Of a stretch of DNA of 64,000 nucleotides, positions 42,701-55,305 are shown one piece after another; position 1 is the first letter of the stretch, and each line of letters begins with the position of its first letter. The translations under genes were made by a program, and so were the position numbers. The notes under the pieces are model-generated. The model searched no databases. It was not told the DNA's origin and was given only the letters and a program-made list of their open reading frames with translations. The DNA is from Bicyclus anynana. Lineage: Eukaryota > Arthropoda > Insecta > Lepidoptera > Nymphalidae. The stretch lies in contig NC_069086.1 in NCBI RefSeq assembly GCF_947172395.1, positions 156,501 through 220,500 on the forward strand. Reading direction: 5' to 3'.

Positions 42701-43223
42701 GGAAATTGGAAAGTTTCATGGGAAGAAGATCTATAAAAAAGCAAGCCGCAGCCGGCGCCGGCGGGTCACTGCGGAGTGTGACCCGCTCCAAATGGTTATT
42801 GATTTAATATACATACGTATTGTTTAGTGTTGCTGTGCATATAAGTACTCGTATCAACTTGTTCGTTCGTCTGTCGGAGACTTCTCCAGCTCTCATTCGT
42901 AGCTTCTGGCTCATCATTTTTTATTAACTGCAGAATTTAAAATGCTTTATTCCTACTTAGCTATTTTACTGTAGTATTTTAAACTGATATTCAAAATATT
43001 AAAGTAGTATATACATTTTAACATTTGAATATAAGCTACGCTGTTGGAACAAGACATTTACAGTCATTTTCCCAAGTGGCTAAGAACATTACGACAGTGT
43101 AAGATACTGTAATCTTAAAAAAAAATCTTTTCTGTCTTTGTTTTTTGTACATTACAATTACCTATCCATTTTCTTAAATTACTTTGATATTATTGATCCG
43201 ATATACAGATGTAAATTTATATA
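39791..43223. promoter_or_regulatory. Gene-free region, GC patches at 41490-41560 and 42160-42430
   Basis: The 42160-42430 patch carries AAGATGTCGGCGATAAGATG (GATA motif) and CGATAACGATC. Other DNA is AT-rich. No ORF has a recognisable domain; those at 41444-41686 and 42258-42485 arise from the GC patches. Confidence 0.35.
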
Positions 43224-43404
43224 CTAGCCGGCGCCGTGCAGTTTCACCTTCATTGTTCCCGTTCTCTTGAGAATACAGGGATAAACATAACCTGAAATAC
43301 TCCGAAATAAAGTAGTTTTTTATTGGTAAAAATAGATAAATCCAGAAACTACTCCCTACAACGCTATAAACTTTACTTCTTTATAATACTTATTAGAATA
43401 GACA
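43224..43404 (-). mobile_element. Short complete Helitron-like element, minus strand
   Basis: The left end CTAGCCGGCGCCGTGCAGTT gives the minus-strand hairpin (GGCGCCGGC) plus CTAG terminus. The right end, reversed, is TCTATTCTAATAAGTATTAT then AAAGAAGTAAAG, the 5' terminus. The length of 181 bp makes it a minimal non-autonomous copy. Confidence 0.65.
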
Positions 43405-44560
43405 AATTAACAAAACTGGATAGTTTACGACCATAAGCGGACGATACATTACGCGCGAAAATCATATAAACCCACGAAAGTTAGCCTAGACTTGCGTAGC
43501 GCCTAGAGCTGTGCTTGTATGCTCGTGAGTGCAGCGAGTGCGTTAACAAAAGACATCAACGCGCGCCGGGCTCGCCACACGGTAACGACATAAATCAGTC
43601 AGCAGAGTGTCGCCGGTGACGCGCCGCGCGCCGGTACCTGCCGGCGCCTCGCGGCCGCCCTGCGCATTCCGCGCGAGCCTTACTCATTACTGACAAGTGT
43701 CTGTCACCTACACCTGAACAAGAAGAAACTAACAGAATTCTCCGTGCACTATTGTCAAAGACTGTTTTATTATATTGTGTATTATGTTTAGGTTCTTAAG
43801 AATGTGTGATTCTTATTAAAAGGTAACTTTAACTCGTATGTTAAACATTATCAGTCTATTTTAACGGTCCACTACAGGGCCCGGGCATCTCTCCGTATAG
43901 ACTAGAAAGAGCGCTTACCGCATTATCGAACCGAATGTATGGCGGAGGTCGATGGTTTAACAAACATGAAAAACTAATTCAATGATTTACGTATTTAGCG
44001 CATTTGTACACAAAAAAGGCACGTCATTTGCTATGAGGTAGATAGTATAGAGAGAAGTTTCAGATCGAGTGGCAAATTAAGAGAAATGAAATTCTTTTCC
44101 TGCTGCTTTATGCAACATACTCTCGTCCCTCATAGTCCGGCGGTGTGGTGACGGAGTTTGTTGCTAGAGGGTGAGGTTGATAGAGGAGTTACTTGTACTC
44201 GTAATAGTTCACAGAATATTTTATCAACTCGTATCAGAGTGAGTTAACAAAATAAAAGAGGCTGAACAACGCCGACGCAAATCAAGTCTCCGTTCGTGAC
44301 GTCATTCAAATATGAATTCCGACCACGGCTACGTCTGCACTGATTTCCTTTTAGTGCGAAAATACCGCTCGGTATTTGTCTTCGGCTCAGCCCTTTGCTA
44401 GCTCAAACTTTCCGGTAAAGATCACTTTAGCTGCTGCTACACGATCAGAATAATCATTAATGAAACACTTTACCGTTGCTGCGAAAAGAGAGAAAAACCT
44501 ACATGTTTATGTTCTTATACTGGTAATAAGGAAGTGAGAATACGATATAATCGATCGTTT
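43405..44560. promoter_or_regulatory. Gene-free DNA with GC patch 43495-43690
   Basis: The GC patch includes GGTGACGCGCCGCGCGCCGG. A perfect CRE, TGACGTCA, is at 44297-44304. No gene seen. Confidence 0.35.
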
Positions 44561-44760
44561 CGGTGACGCTTTCTCGAGATGAGAAGATGGCGCGATGATT
44601 CGGCCTCAGCGGCTCGTTAGTGGGGGAGGGGGGAGGCAGGCACCGCGGCGTGGCCAATAAAGATAACGCGCTGGTTATCTGATATTATATTATATAATAA
44701 ATGGCTGCTGGCCACTCGAATAACAAATTTATGATCTTGCTTATCTGTGATTGAATCTTA
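44561..44760. promoter_or_regulatory. Compact element with CTCF, G-run and GATA motifs
   Basis: AGATGGCGC lies at 44585-44593, a G-run (GTGGGGGAGGGGGGAGG) at about 44619-44635, CCAATAAAGATAACG at 44653-44667 and further GATA motifs at 44675-44680 and 44741-44746. Function inferred from motif density. Confidence 0.4.
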
Positions 44761-46078
44761 TTAAATATGTGCCTTATTTATTACAGAAACGATAAAAATA
44801 ATAATGATGTAGTTTTATAGGTGTCAAAATAATGTAGGTATTCTACATAAAAAATATAAAATTGGCGAATTTATAAGCAGACACAAACGTAATATAAAAT
44901 ATTTATCCTTTCAACACGATCATCGCGTGTGTCTGTAGCGTGTGCAGCAACTTGACCATCCCAAGCCCGACGACACACAACACAAAGGCACAACTGAAGG
45001 AAGCGCACAAATGCTAAACAAAGCGATCGGTTGTATTTTTCAATCTTCAGTTGAACCTGCATTAAGCATGTCTGCCATCAATTTAATGTCACTAATATAA
45101 TTCCTGAATGCGGAACACTTAATGTTTTTTAATTCAAAATGAAACTTTACTTTTTTGAAGCCCACGTGTGCATTCCCTACAAGCTATCTTATGATCTGAT
45201 TTCCATTTCCATGATGATTACCTACAACAAAACTACAATGGTCTCTTTGATTTTTGGTTCCGGTTCTCATTTAGGCCGTTCCCCAGATTCGGGAATTACC
45301 TGAATTTGGCGAATGTTGTGACACACGGCGGACTGTGATGCATGGTCACTTCCGGCGCACGGCGCTATCGCCGCCCCATCAGCGCCCCATCAGCGCACCT
45401 CACATGGACTTACAAAAAAGGCTCGCAGACAGACTAGCATCGATTAAAATTTATGAATTAAAAAAAACCAACATTAAATATTATAGTAACTCACAGACAG
45501 AATAACATAGACTAAAATTTATGAATTATAAAAGATTCCGACAAAATGATAACCTTTCTTGAAGTCGGTTAAAAAACCAACATTAAATATTTTAGTAACA
45601 TGCTCAGGAGCACCTCGCAAGACAGAATAAACAAGCATACAAACAACATTTTCTTATCTAAACGAGTTTTATCAAATTATCGATACTGATTTTAATAATT
45701 TTATACAATTTTCAATTTTATACAGTTTTTGCTGATTTTAGAATTGATTTAAAGAGTCGGTAGTTGCACTACCTATTAAGCTATCTACTGAACAAATTAA
45801 AATTAAACATACAAATTCATGAACGAGTTTCACGCCGTGTTAAGTTAACTGTCAAAAACTTAAAAATATTGTGACCCTCGTCAGAACCAATCACCTCTGT
45901 ATTTGAAGAAACAATTATATAGATACGAGCAGATATTAACATCTTGTCAATAAAGTGTCATAAAGTGTATCACAAAAAGTATCACCCTCCCCCGGCCGAC
46001 GCCGACACCAGCCGACACGGATGACGCTGCAAAGTAAACATATCACACACAAGGACAAACAAACAGTGCTGCGTAACG
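44761..46078. other. AT-rich DNA with a diverged tandem repeat at 45425-45620
   Basis: Units share CAACATTAAATATT and ACTAAAATTTATGAATTA, with TTGAAGTCGGTTAAAAAACC (the ACCGACTTC repeat, reversed) at 45559-45578. A GC blip is at 45340-45405. No gene; the ORF at 44871-45062 is unsupported. Confidence 0.45.
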
Positions 46079-46300
46079 ATGACGTCACGAGTGTCAACTG
46101 TCGCCGGTGATACATCTCGACGCATTAGTACCACTTTTGTTTGTATTTTTTGCCCCATTTCCGTCCGACTCGTAAAGCACACAAAAAGCGGGCAGACATT
46201 TCGCACTCCGGCCCGGCCGTGTAGTGCGACTTATCAGTCTCGAAGCTATAAAATTAACATTCCGTGACGTCACCGCATAAATAGTCAGTCTTATGAACGC
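46079..46300 (+). promoter_or_regulatory. Two CRE palindromes with TATA and initiator-like motifs
   Basis: TGACGTCA occurs at 46080-46087 and 46265-46272. TATAAAA is at 46247-46253 and TCAGTC at 46285-46290, about 40 bases on, a little far for a TATA-initiator pair. No ORF downstream is convincing. Confidence 0.3.
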
Positions 46301-47359
46301 CTTGATACTTTTCAGCGTTGCGATAAAAATTGTAAAGTAACGAGCCGCGTGAACACACAACGATTTGTAGTGTAAGCGACGTCGCTATCTGATACGTTGG
46401 AGCCGTATATTAGGCGAGTTTTATTTAGTGTGTATCTAGTCGCTATATTAGTGTATTAAACACTAATATTGCATGCAGTCAGTCTTCAATTATAAAGTAA
46501 TATCGAACATTATTTTATTTTGCAATTAATGCATATAGTATATGATCGCACTCAATTGACTGATGTCTGTTTTGTCTCATTAAACTAGTGTGAAATTAAT
46601 TTTGCAAGCGACATCATAGCGAAGTCAAGTAAAGTAGCTTTTTAATATTTATACAGGTTGCTCGGGAGTGTTTCCCAACTCTAGGGTTATATCCTTTAAG
46701 GAAAATTAATTAAAAACGTCTAAGGAACATGTGTTCTAAAATGAATATTTTCGGAGTAGGTAAATAAGTAATATTTCTTTTGTTAATAAATCTTACATTG
46801 TGTCCTTTATCGATATCGTCAGTTTTACCACTATGATAACGTATTCTTAAATACAAGGATCGTGTGTTACATGGATAGTCAGAACTATTTAAATTACTTA
46901 CTTTGCATGAAAACAAAAGTTTTTGTAGTAAAAAAAAATTAGTTATGCAGTTCGGTTCCTATGTGTGGACTTAAAGTTATACCTACTCTGCAAAACCCTG
47001 TATAATATTTGTTTATTTGTTGATGACGCTAAGTCGAAACAAACAACCATTCTCTGTTCTATCGTTCAAAGTTCAGCTTCAGTTTTATTCTGCTCTATAC
47101 GGTGAATCCTGGTTAAATAAAAAAAATATCTTATATAATATTTTGTTATGTCAATAATATACAATACCATTCATTTCAAATTGACTACTTGAATAGAGGA
47201 TAACTGTTATGCAATTTTTCAAATTGTTTATATAAATTTTCAAAAATATCCATTTCAGTAATTAGTCTCGTCATCAATTAGTTAGATCAATATGTTGACA
47301 GCAGTCGTTCGGGCCCGGCTGATATATGGGTCACGGATTAATTTACTACCCCCGAGAAT
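46301..47359. other. AT-rich intergenic DNA without recognised features
   Basis: No gene, repeat or motif cluster found on either strand. Confidence 0.45.
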
Positions 47360-47660
47360 AAAAGGTTGTCGCGCTACAGGGTGGCGCAGGGTGGCGCGGG
47401 GTGGCGCGGGTGGCGCGGGGTGGCGTGGCGCCTGCGCTCAGGAGCCGGCTTATTTATTGCGGGTAGCGCGCCGTCCCGCTCCGTCGCGCCGGCCGCCGTA
47501 CGTGCGTCCCTGTCCACAATTAGCCGACAGCTCAATAACTCGGCGCAGTCGTCAGTTTTTGCGTCACAGCGGTGTCATGACGAGCGTGGCTCGTGCGGCG
47601 CTAATGGCATTCCTGGCCCGTGATAACGCTTTTTGCACAACAATAGCTTTGTTGTGGTCT
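47360..47660. promoter_or_regulatory. GC-rich patch with GGTGGCGCGG repeats
   Basis: A run of 9-11-bp GGTGGCGCGG-type units at about 47383-47430 is followed by GCTTATTTATTGCGGG, GCGCTAATGGC and the symmetrical CACAACAATAGCTTTGTTGTGG-type SOX pair at 47636-47657. The 144-codon ORF over it is a composition artefact. Confidence 0.35.
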
Positions 47661-47794
47661 CGGAGACAGCCTACCACTGCCTACTTTTATGAATATTTCT
47701 GTCGTTACGTCTCAGGTATTAGGTAAATTTTAAATGGTTTTCCTTGTCGTTGCTCAGTTGATTAGCCATAGAGATTTTATCAGTATCATTGCGA

Positions 47795-47865
47795 CAGATC
47801 CCAGCACCGATAGGCGCCGCTCGTATTACCGCGCCGCAGACAGTGGGTTCGATCCCCGCGCCGTG
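47795..47865 (+). other. tRNA-like B-box remnant
   Basis: GTGGGTTCGATCCCCGC at about 47839-47855 matches a pol III B-box/T-arm. No complete cloverleaf could be built by eye. Possibly a decayed SINE head. Confidence 0.3.
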
Positions 47866-50800
47866 TCTTGTGCTCACGTTTATCAGATTGCGTCGGCTTA
47901 CGTCGCTAATGTCGCTGATCTGCTCTACACAGAGCTCAGCGCGCGGGTCACTTGATAGCCAAAAACTCATCAACTCATCGACTTCGTCGTCCGTATACCG
48001 TAGACTGGCAAGTTACCTATACACCTAGTAGGCACCTACTAAACAGGGCACATTTTAGAAGATTTATTAAACAATAGCTCTTTAATTACTAAACATAACT
48101 TAGCTTTTTAGGCTTTCTAATTTATATTTTATACATGAACATTTTGTATAGTAGGTATATTGTTTAGTAAATAATATTAGAAATAAAAGTTAAACTAAAG
48201 CAAATATAAAACAATACAATTTATCTAGTTTCTATTCAAATTAAAACTTTTCCGTGCAGATTTTCCGAACACACATAAGTATTTCATGTGTAGGTATAAA
48301 CATGTTGAAGTTCAAACTGTTATAAATTATAATAAGTAGGCGTATCTTGCGATGAGGTAAATGGGCTTTAATTAAAAGCTATTAAATATTTACAATCATT
48401 TTATTATCCATTTGAGTCTATGATTTTTGTTGATATCATTCATTAATTTAAAGCCTTCCTAATATTAATATTAAGTAGGAAATTGTTATTTCATTTTAAT
48501 TTATTTATTACTATTTTGTTGATAAAATTCTTCATTATATGAAAATCCCTCCTGTATGAAGGTCGGCGAACTACTTGTCAACCAAATCGATTGTTTATCG
48601 CAAAAGCTCTGCCACAGCTGGTATACCTACACGTATATTAAATCAAAAATCAAAATTCTCAAAATAACTAGTACAAAAGCAAGGCGTCTGACGTATCTAA
48701 CCAGCGAAACTAATATTAAGAAGTGCTAGCTTAAGCGCTTTATGTTCTGTGACCGAAACATACAATATCGAAATATCGAAATCTTAGACCTACATCAAAA
48801 ATTATTTCAAAAACATTTCGATGAAAACTGGTGCATACCTTTAAATATTTCGACGAGCACATGAAAGAGAACATCAACTATAATTGTAACCCTAACCGAG
48901 CAGCAACGGGCCCGCATGTCGCTCGTCGCCGACACAGGAGCTAATTAATGAGTGACAATTATGTACTCGTACTACGTGTACGTGCCCGAGTACGTGCTCA
49001 GCTGCAGCCGCACCTTGCGCTGCGCCAGATCTGTATCACCGCCGACTTACACTTGTAACAATATATCTCCTCACCCGCAGTCCTCACTCACTATTAGGTT
49101 GCTATTAGGGTTACAATAATCGACTGTTGACTGCTCTTTTACTAACCGACTTCAAAAAAAGGAGTAGGTTTCTCAATTTGACCGTAATATAACCAAAATT
49201 CCCATTCCCCTCCAACTAGTCGGGAAAAACTGTGTCAGGAGTATTTATTTGTAATTCTCTTAAAAGTTAATAAAATAAAAATAAGTAAATTAAATTACCT
49301 AACACAAAATTTAAATAAAAATATTCTTTGATGGGCTCGTGTATCTTCCTGATCTACACTACAACAGAAATAATATTAAGTAATAGTCTTCACAGAAACC
49401 AAATCCGATGCCCGACAGTTTCACGGAGTAGGAGAACTGGACTACACTAACAGAGTTTAACTTCCATCGCTAGCTAGCTCTTTTTGTACTACTAGTACCA
49501 CCTTCTTTAAGTTTTCCCCATAATTGAAGACCGATGACTCAAGTCATAATATTTTTGCCTGTGTTTGCTATATACCTAGGTTCTTATTTGGTGTAATTGT
49601 GTTCCTTATTAGTTACAAATTTTCATTATTCCTATTACTTGAAAAGCCGAATCGAACAATTGTACTTAACTATAGTTTAAATAAATTATTTGAAAAACAA
49701 AATGACTGAATACTCTCACAAAATGAAAAAAATTGCGTAGGTATATAGTGTACCTACCAACACAATTGTTCAATTTTCAAAGCAGATTCAAAGATACAAA
49801 CATGTTTGTCGAGCAAGTCTCAGCGTGTGAAACATGCTTATCTTTATTGCAATATAAAGGCGAATAATGTGCAAATACGTCCGCACGTCGCACGTAGCAA
49901 CGCGCATCCTCCGGTGACAAATGTGTATATTATTTATTAAATGGGAAACACGAGGATGTGTTATGTAAAGCTGAGCCGATACGGACTTGTACCTCGTCTC
50001 GCGATCACAAACGAGCTTTTTATATAATATGATAATTACTAATCAAATTATCTGTATTATCATGAGAATCTCCGATAATACTTGTTTAATATCTCTGAAT
50101 AGCCTTGTTGTTGTAAGGAATGTTTTAAGGCGCTACACGGTTGAATATTTCCATTATTTCAGTGCGCGATACGTATCAGCTGCGATCGCGCGTGAGACGA
50201 TGTCGCTCGCTTTCTGCCTCTGGCATGATGTCCAATAGATATTTGATAACTTGACAAACTTAAACAGCCATCATCAACCAATTCTTGTTGCCTCTTGTGC
50301 ACTTTCATTCACGAGATGGTAATTTAAACTCGCACGACCTCTATATTAGGCTACACAAGGCTTTAAATATTATGAATTATTTAATTAATTTAATCTGATC
50401 TTCACTTAGCTGGATAGATATCAGCTTAATAAATCGATCATACAATGAGGTTCCGTGCACAGCTGAATGTATTGCGCCCACGATGTTAGCTCATCAGACA
50501 TACTATTTTAACTGACTCATAACTTTATGCTTTCATTTCGTTTTAAGACTTCATCAAGTTCTGAACCCGTAGTTGTGATGGTGTTGGAGTCACACTGCGG
50601 CAAGCTATCCGCCCCGTCGTTATCATCAAAGTCTGATTGTAATTATGAACAAAATGAACATTCTCACCGTGCGCCTGCTGCTCTCACTGGGGCCACAAGC
50701 ACATGATCGGGCCAATCTAGAGTGGCCAGCACTTGTAGGTACATATGTATTCTGTGGTGGTGGCTATATGAAGCTTCATATCCCCTCTCCTATAGAAAGG

Positions 50801-51420
50801 GAGGCCCGGGATCATTAAAATATATTAATATTGACAAGGAACGTTTCTAAAATTACAAACTATAGTTCATTTAAGTATAGTGTAGGTAGTGAGACGTAGT
50901 TACTTATTACATAAGAACATCTTTGTAAAATGTAATGTTTCTTGCAAACAAATGTTTCTGATTTTGATCTATTTATATTAAGCGAGACCCAGTAAACAAA
51001 CATCAGTTTTAAATAAGACCGCAGCAGAGTAGGTACATAACTCTACTGAACCTACACTGACGCGGGCAACCCTGAAAGCAGAGCTTAGTATTAATTAACG
51101 AAATATGTAGGTACCTATGTAAATATCGAGTACATAGTGCATAGCATAGTGCATGGCACAGTGGTCGTGTAGCGGGGAGCGGGTCGCTACTTAGCGGGTT
51201 ATTGTCTTTTGTTTACATCATATTGACGATGTGTGTCAAACACTAACTGAACTACTTCCATGGTTTATATGCTACACCTACATACGTTATAATTCAAATT
51301 CATCAGATAAAGGGGCCTGAGTTTTCAAGAAAATTAAAAAAGTGCCGTAGTTCCCAATTCCGTAGCAATACGAGAATAAAATACAGCTTATTTTACTCGT
51401 TTGATAATGTAATTAAAATC
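47866..51420. other. Gene-free AT-rich region
   Basis: It holds an ACCGACTTCAAAAAAAGGAG repeat end at about 49144-49163 and otherwise nothing recognised. ORFs at 49524-49709 and 49987-50238 lack features. Confidence 0.45.
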
Positions 51421-52018
51421 ACGCGAGTCCCTTCGTCAAAAGTTTAAAGAAATAGGTATACTAACAGTAGCCTGTCAATATATATATAACAGTATAGTAT
51501 ATGTAAGACAAAATATTAATTTGTACAAACGAAAAGGAGATTTAAACCCACGTCTTACTAGACACGGGCATAAGTTAGTTATTTCTGCATAACGTCTCCA
51601 AAGAGTAAAAAAATCTTTTGTAGGTTTGGGTGTACTCTTCTATAATAAGATCCCCAAGACAATGCAAAGCTTTAAGCAATGTGTTAAAAAACATTTACTT
51701 AGTCGAGGGTACTACAACATTGATGAGTTCCTTAATGATAAAGATGCTTGGAGGCCGTTGGATCAGCTTCCACCTTCACACAGAAAGTAAAACTATAAGA
51801 AATGTAAACAGTAATTGTTATTAATTGTAAATTATAATACTGTATGACTTTTTCAAAAGAGCAACTGTTGAGTTTCTTGCCGGTATCTTCTCAGCAGAAC
51901 CTGCCTTCCGAACCGGTGGTAGAATCTTTACAAATAGTCAACTGACGTGTCAAAAGTGCTTGTAAACTGAGCCTACTTGAAATAAATGATTTTTGATTTG
52001 ATTTGATTTGAAAATGTA
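51421..52018 (+). pseudogene. Jockey/CR1-like LINE C-terminus and 3' UTR, uninterrupted copy
   Basis: Same family and same 5' break as 17877-18051 plus 24067-24484, but without Bel-Pao. In frame SLRQKFKEIGILTVACQYI... to LVISA, then TAA where the other copy has TAT, then RLQRVKKSFVGLGVLFYNK... to PPSHRK and a stop at about 51790. It is missing a short piece near 51660. The 3' UTR ends in a TTGAT repeat (52000-52018). Confidence 0.85.
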
Positions 52019-54530
52019 GCTTTTAGTGAAAGAAAATATTTCCGCTCCTGAAGCCCTATAGTTCCATAGCCTATTCGTAACAAACAAATATCACATCTTA
52101 CCTTTTTATACAATTTGTTTAGATAGTGCGCCGCCCTGCAGTGGCCATACCGACTTATTCACTTACTCAGCTGTGCTTCAGATTATACTCGCAGCTTTCG
52201 TTGACTGCTGCATATACTGTTATTCCGTAAATATAAATGTGACGCTAACACTAACTTTAACGACTTTTCTGCTTTCGGCCTGGCTGGTGCAGTGTGAAAC
52301 CGCCTAAAGAACCCGCTACACAAGTCTAAAAATTTTGATTAAATTAACGATAAATTACTTTGATTAAATTAACGATAAATTATTTGAATTTAAAGACGTC
52401 TAGCCGAAGAGTCAAGGAAATTATAAATAGCTTACGGGAACTAAAACTAAACTCTACGTAGGTGTATTGGTATCTGTCTTACTGTAATTAGTTGGTTATT
52501 TAATGGAACAAAAATATTACGTCAATATAAATAAGTAGACGTTTTTGTTACAAACACCCGCCCCACCGAACTACCTCCGCCCGCCGCGCTGAAGGCTGTA
52601 CTACTCGTACGAGACACATCGCGCGAACTTTGCTCCGCTGTACAAAGTCCACATATACCATATTTATCTTCAGACTTGTTTATTCAGTGAGAAAAACACA
52701 ATTATTGAGATTATTAACACAAGTATGTTCATAATTATACAAAATGATGTTAAGTAAAATTAAAGCTAAGTATTTTAAGCCTACTTACTTGAAATAAATA
52801 CATTTAGAATTTTGATTTTGAATCCGTAAGGGCTTTCATTAGAATCTGATGGCTTTTTCCCGCAATGTTCTTCTTTCCTTTTGGAATCTAGAATAGTAGC
52901 GTGCATTAGGTGTCTTACTAGGGTACCTAGGCATATATATATATTATACATATACATATATTATAAGTATGTATACATACATATTATTCAAAATTGAAAA
53001 TACCACAATATAGTAAATTAGTGTAAACATTTACTTTATGGAAGGCAGTGCAAGCTTGCAGATGCACGCCACTGCTTAGAATATCGTTCAGTAAGTATTG
53101 TCGACAGTTATTATTCGACATTCTACTAGGTATGTTCATTCGTATAAACTCTCACTTGATGAGAATGCAGAGTAACATCACGATAAGTTCCGTAAATTGC
53201 AAACTTGTGCTGCACTGCCAGGGTTTCCTAGTGATCGATGTCCACTTACACTACACACCTGCACCCGAGAGGTCGTCCCAACTTTATCGTAGAAAAATGT
53301 AGAGATATCTAATCCTAGACATTTTCAACCTTGAGCATTCGTTTGACAAATGTTAAAATTATTATTTGATAATTAATATTATAATACGTCAACGCATACG
53401 AGTGGGCAAATTAACATCCAGATACGATCTAGATTGTAGTGGATTGGGCAACACTGCAGCTCGCGTGAAGTTGTCCTAGCCGTGACCTAGCTATAGTGAC
53501 CATTGTATATATCGACGTCTGTCTATTTCTTACATTACATATTAAATTTTAAATATATTTTCAACGTAAAATCTTGAGAACATTTTAAAGAGACAAATAC
53601 AAATTGACAAATACAAATTGTAGAGACGAGACTACGAGAGCAACCAGTAGGTATGTACCTACTTTACTACTTACTGAAACGTAGCAGCAAAGCGTCATCT
53701 CCCTAAAGTGTTTTTTAGATAGCATGGGTACGATGACATTCGCCTGTATGACGTTCATAATACGTAATATTATCGTGAATCGCGGCAAGCTTTCAAGAGT
53801 AAAACTGTCACCCGCACCATCCTACAGGAAACGGACTATGACTAATACGTGCAAACCATGAGCGTCTTTCGAAGCACTTGAAAACAGCTTATACTATATG
53901 TACCTATATGAGTAATTCCAAAAAATACTATAGAAGTCGCAGGACACCACCATGTGCCAATTAAAACTTTTATTTTTATTTTGTTGACAGGTGTGTAGTA
54001 ACTACTAGTACTCAATATTTACTAATTGCTAACAGCTATAGTGAACCGCAATACTCCTGGCATGCGCACACACACCTACAACGTGCAAACGGTGTGTTGC
54101 TGAGTAGATGCAATGTTTGCAGTGTGCATTTTTGATAGCTTAAGCCCTCATTCGCACGAGAGTTTTTTAACGGATGTTAAAAAACGTTAAAGTAGAGCAT
54201 AATGTTAAATGAAGGTTTTTCCAACGCTTAAAATTGAAAATTCAACACTGCACGAAGAAAAGCGTCGTGCTTTTAAAACGCTCTGACGTAAACATATACC
54301 TACTTGGAAATGCATTTGTTGTATTTGAACGCTTTTTAACGTTTCCTTAAAAACTCTCGTTAAGGGCTTAGAGTAAGTTTCAAGAATCATGCGAGGGAAT
54401 ATTATTACATTAGGTACGAACTGCTAACTTATTCTAGGAATTAACTACATTCCATTACTCTACTTATTATTGGTATTTTTAAAAATATAGACCACAGAAC
54501 AAAGATAAAACGCAGCAAGCACTTACGAGT
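52019..54530. other. Gene-free AT-rich region
   Basis: A direct tandem copy of a 26-bp TTGATTAAATTAACGATAAA unit is at 52336-52390. A LINE 3' tail (AAGCCTACTTACTTGAAATA) is at 52776-52822. A GC patch lies at 52555-52630 and a TATATACATA-rich stretch at 52934-52985. The 16-bp unit GACAAATACAAATTG is duplicated at about 53591-53621. Confidence 0.45.
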
Positions 54531-54682
54531 AGGTAGTAGGCAATGCGCAACCCACTCATATTATTAAGAGGAAGGATTTTAAAAATTATTTCACCAATAG
54601 AAAACTAGGTACATTTTCATGTTTTTTTATACCCCCGTATCCCCTACGCAGGTAAAACCGCGGGGTTTTTAGTTAGATAATT
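54531..54682 (+). mobile_element. Helitron-like fragment, plus strand
   Basis: AAAATTATTTCACCAATAGA, GTAAAACCGCGGGGTTTTTA at the 3' end; diverged member of the 28815 group. Confidence 0.5.
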
Positions 54683-55018
54683 AGATATACAATACCACGT
54701 GCCAGGAGTATTGCCGTAATGTTAGATTTATGTATTTCTATATTTCATACGAGTATGTCAAACTGTCAACAGCCAAAAATATGCAATATGTGACTTGATT
54801 TTTTTGTAGTATTACGACATGTTTGATTTACATTCGTTACGATTTGCTTATCGATAGATCTAGATCTCAATCTGTGCGCGCCGAGCAGTGAAAGTGTCGC
54901 GTGGTGGGTGAGCGGGGCTGGCGGCGTTTCTAATGTTGCCGTAAGTAACAGTAACACATGGACTCTTTATACCCTAATTATACAAATTTCCAAAAAAAAC
55001 ATAACTTTTATTTATTCT

Positions 55019-55182
55019 TCAGCTGTGTCCATTTTAAGACATTAAATTTCACGTGTCGGTCAAGGAAAAATATCGTAAGAAAACCTGCATACCAGAGAAT
55101 TTTCTTTATTCTTTGCGTGTGCGTAGTCTGCCAATCCTCATTGGGCCAGCGTGGTGGACTATTGGCCTAACCCCTCTCATTC
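55019..55182 (+). mobile_element. SINE, 5'-truncated copy
   Basis: It matches the body of 25620-25902 from TGTCCATTTTAAGACATTAA to CCCCTCTCATTCTAG and runs into a (CA)n microsatellite (55184-55203). Confidence 0.75.
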
Positions 55183-55235
55183 TAGACACACACACACACA
55201 CACTACCGTATTCTCAACTCCAGGCTGCAATTAAG

Positions 55236-55305
55236 GATTTTTGATTCGAACCCAGCACTATTAAAGTACATCGTCGCACAGACTAACCACTGAGCCGATG
55301 AGACA
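55236..55305 (-). mobile_element. tRNA-like SINE head, minus strand
   Basis: On the minus strand CATCGGCTCAGTGGTTAGTC (A-box region) and GGGTTCGAATC (B-box) are spaced as in a tRNA. No acceptor-stem closure was seen, so a SINE head and not a working tRNA gene. Confidence 0.55.

Noticed and set aside
47292..47726. 144-codon ORF
   Set aside because: GC-patch artefact; no domain, and the start lies in low-complexity DNA.
47839..47855. Functional tRNA gene
   Set aside because: Only a B-box-like T-arm; no matching acceptor stem or anticodon arm.
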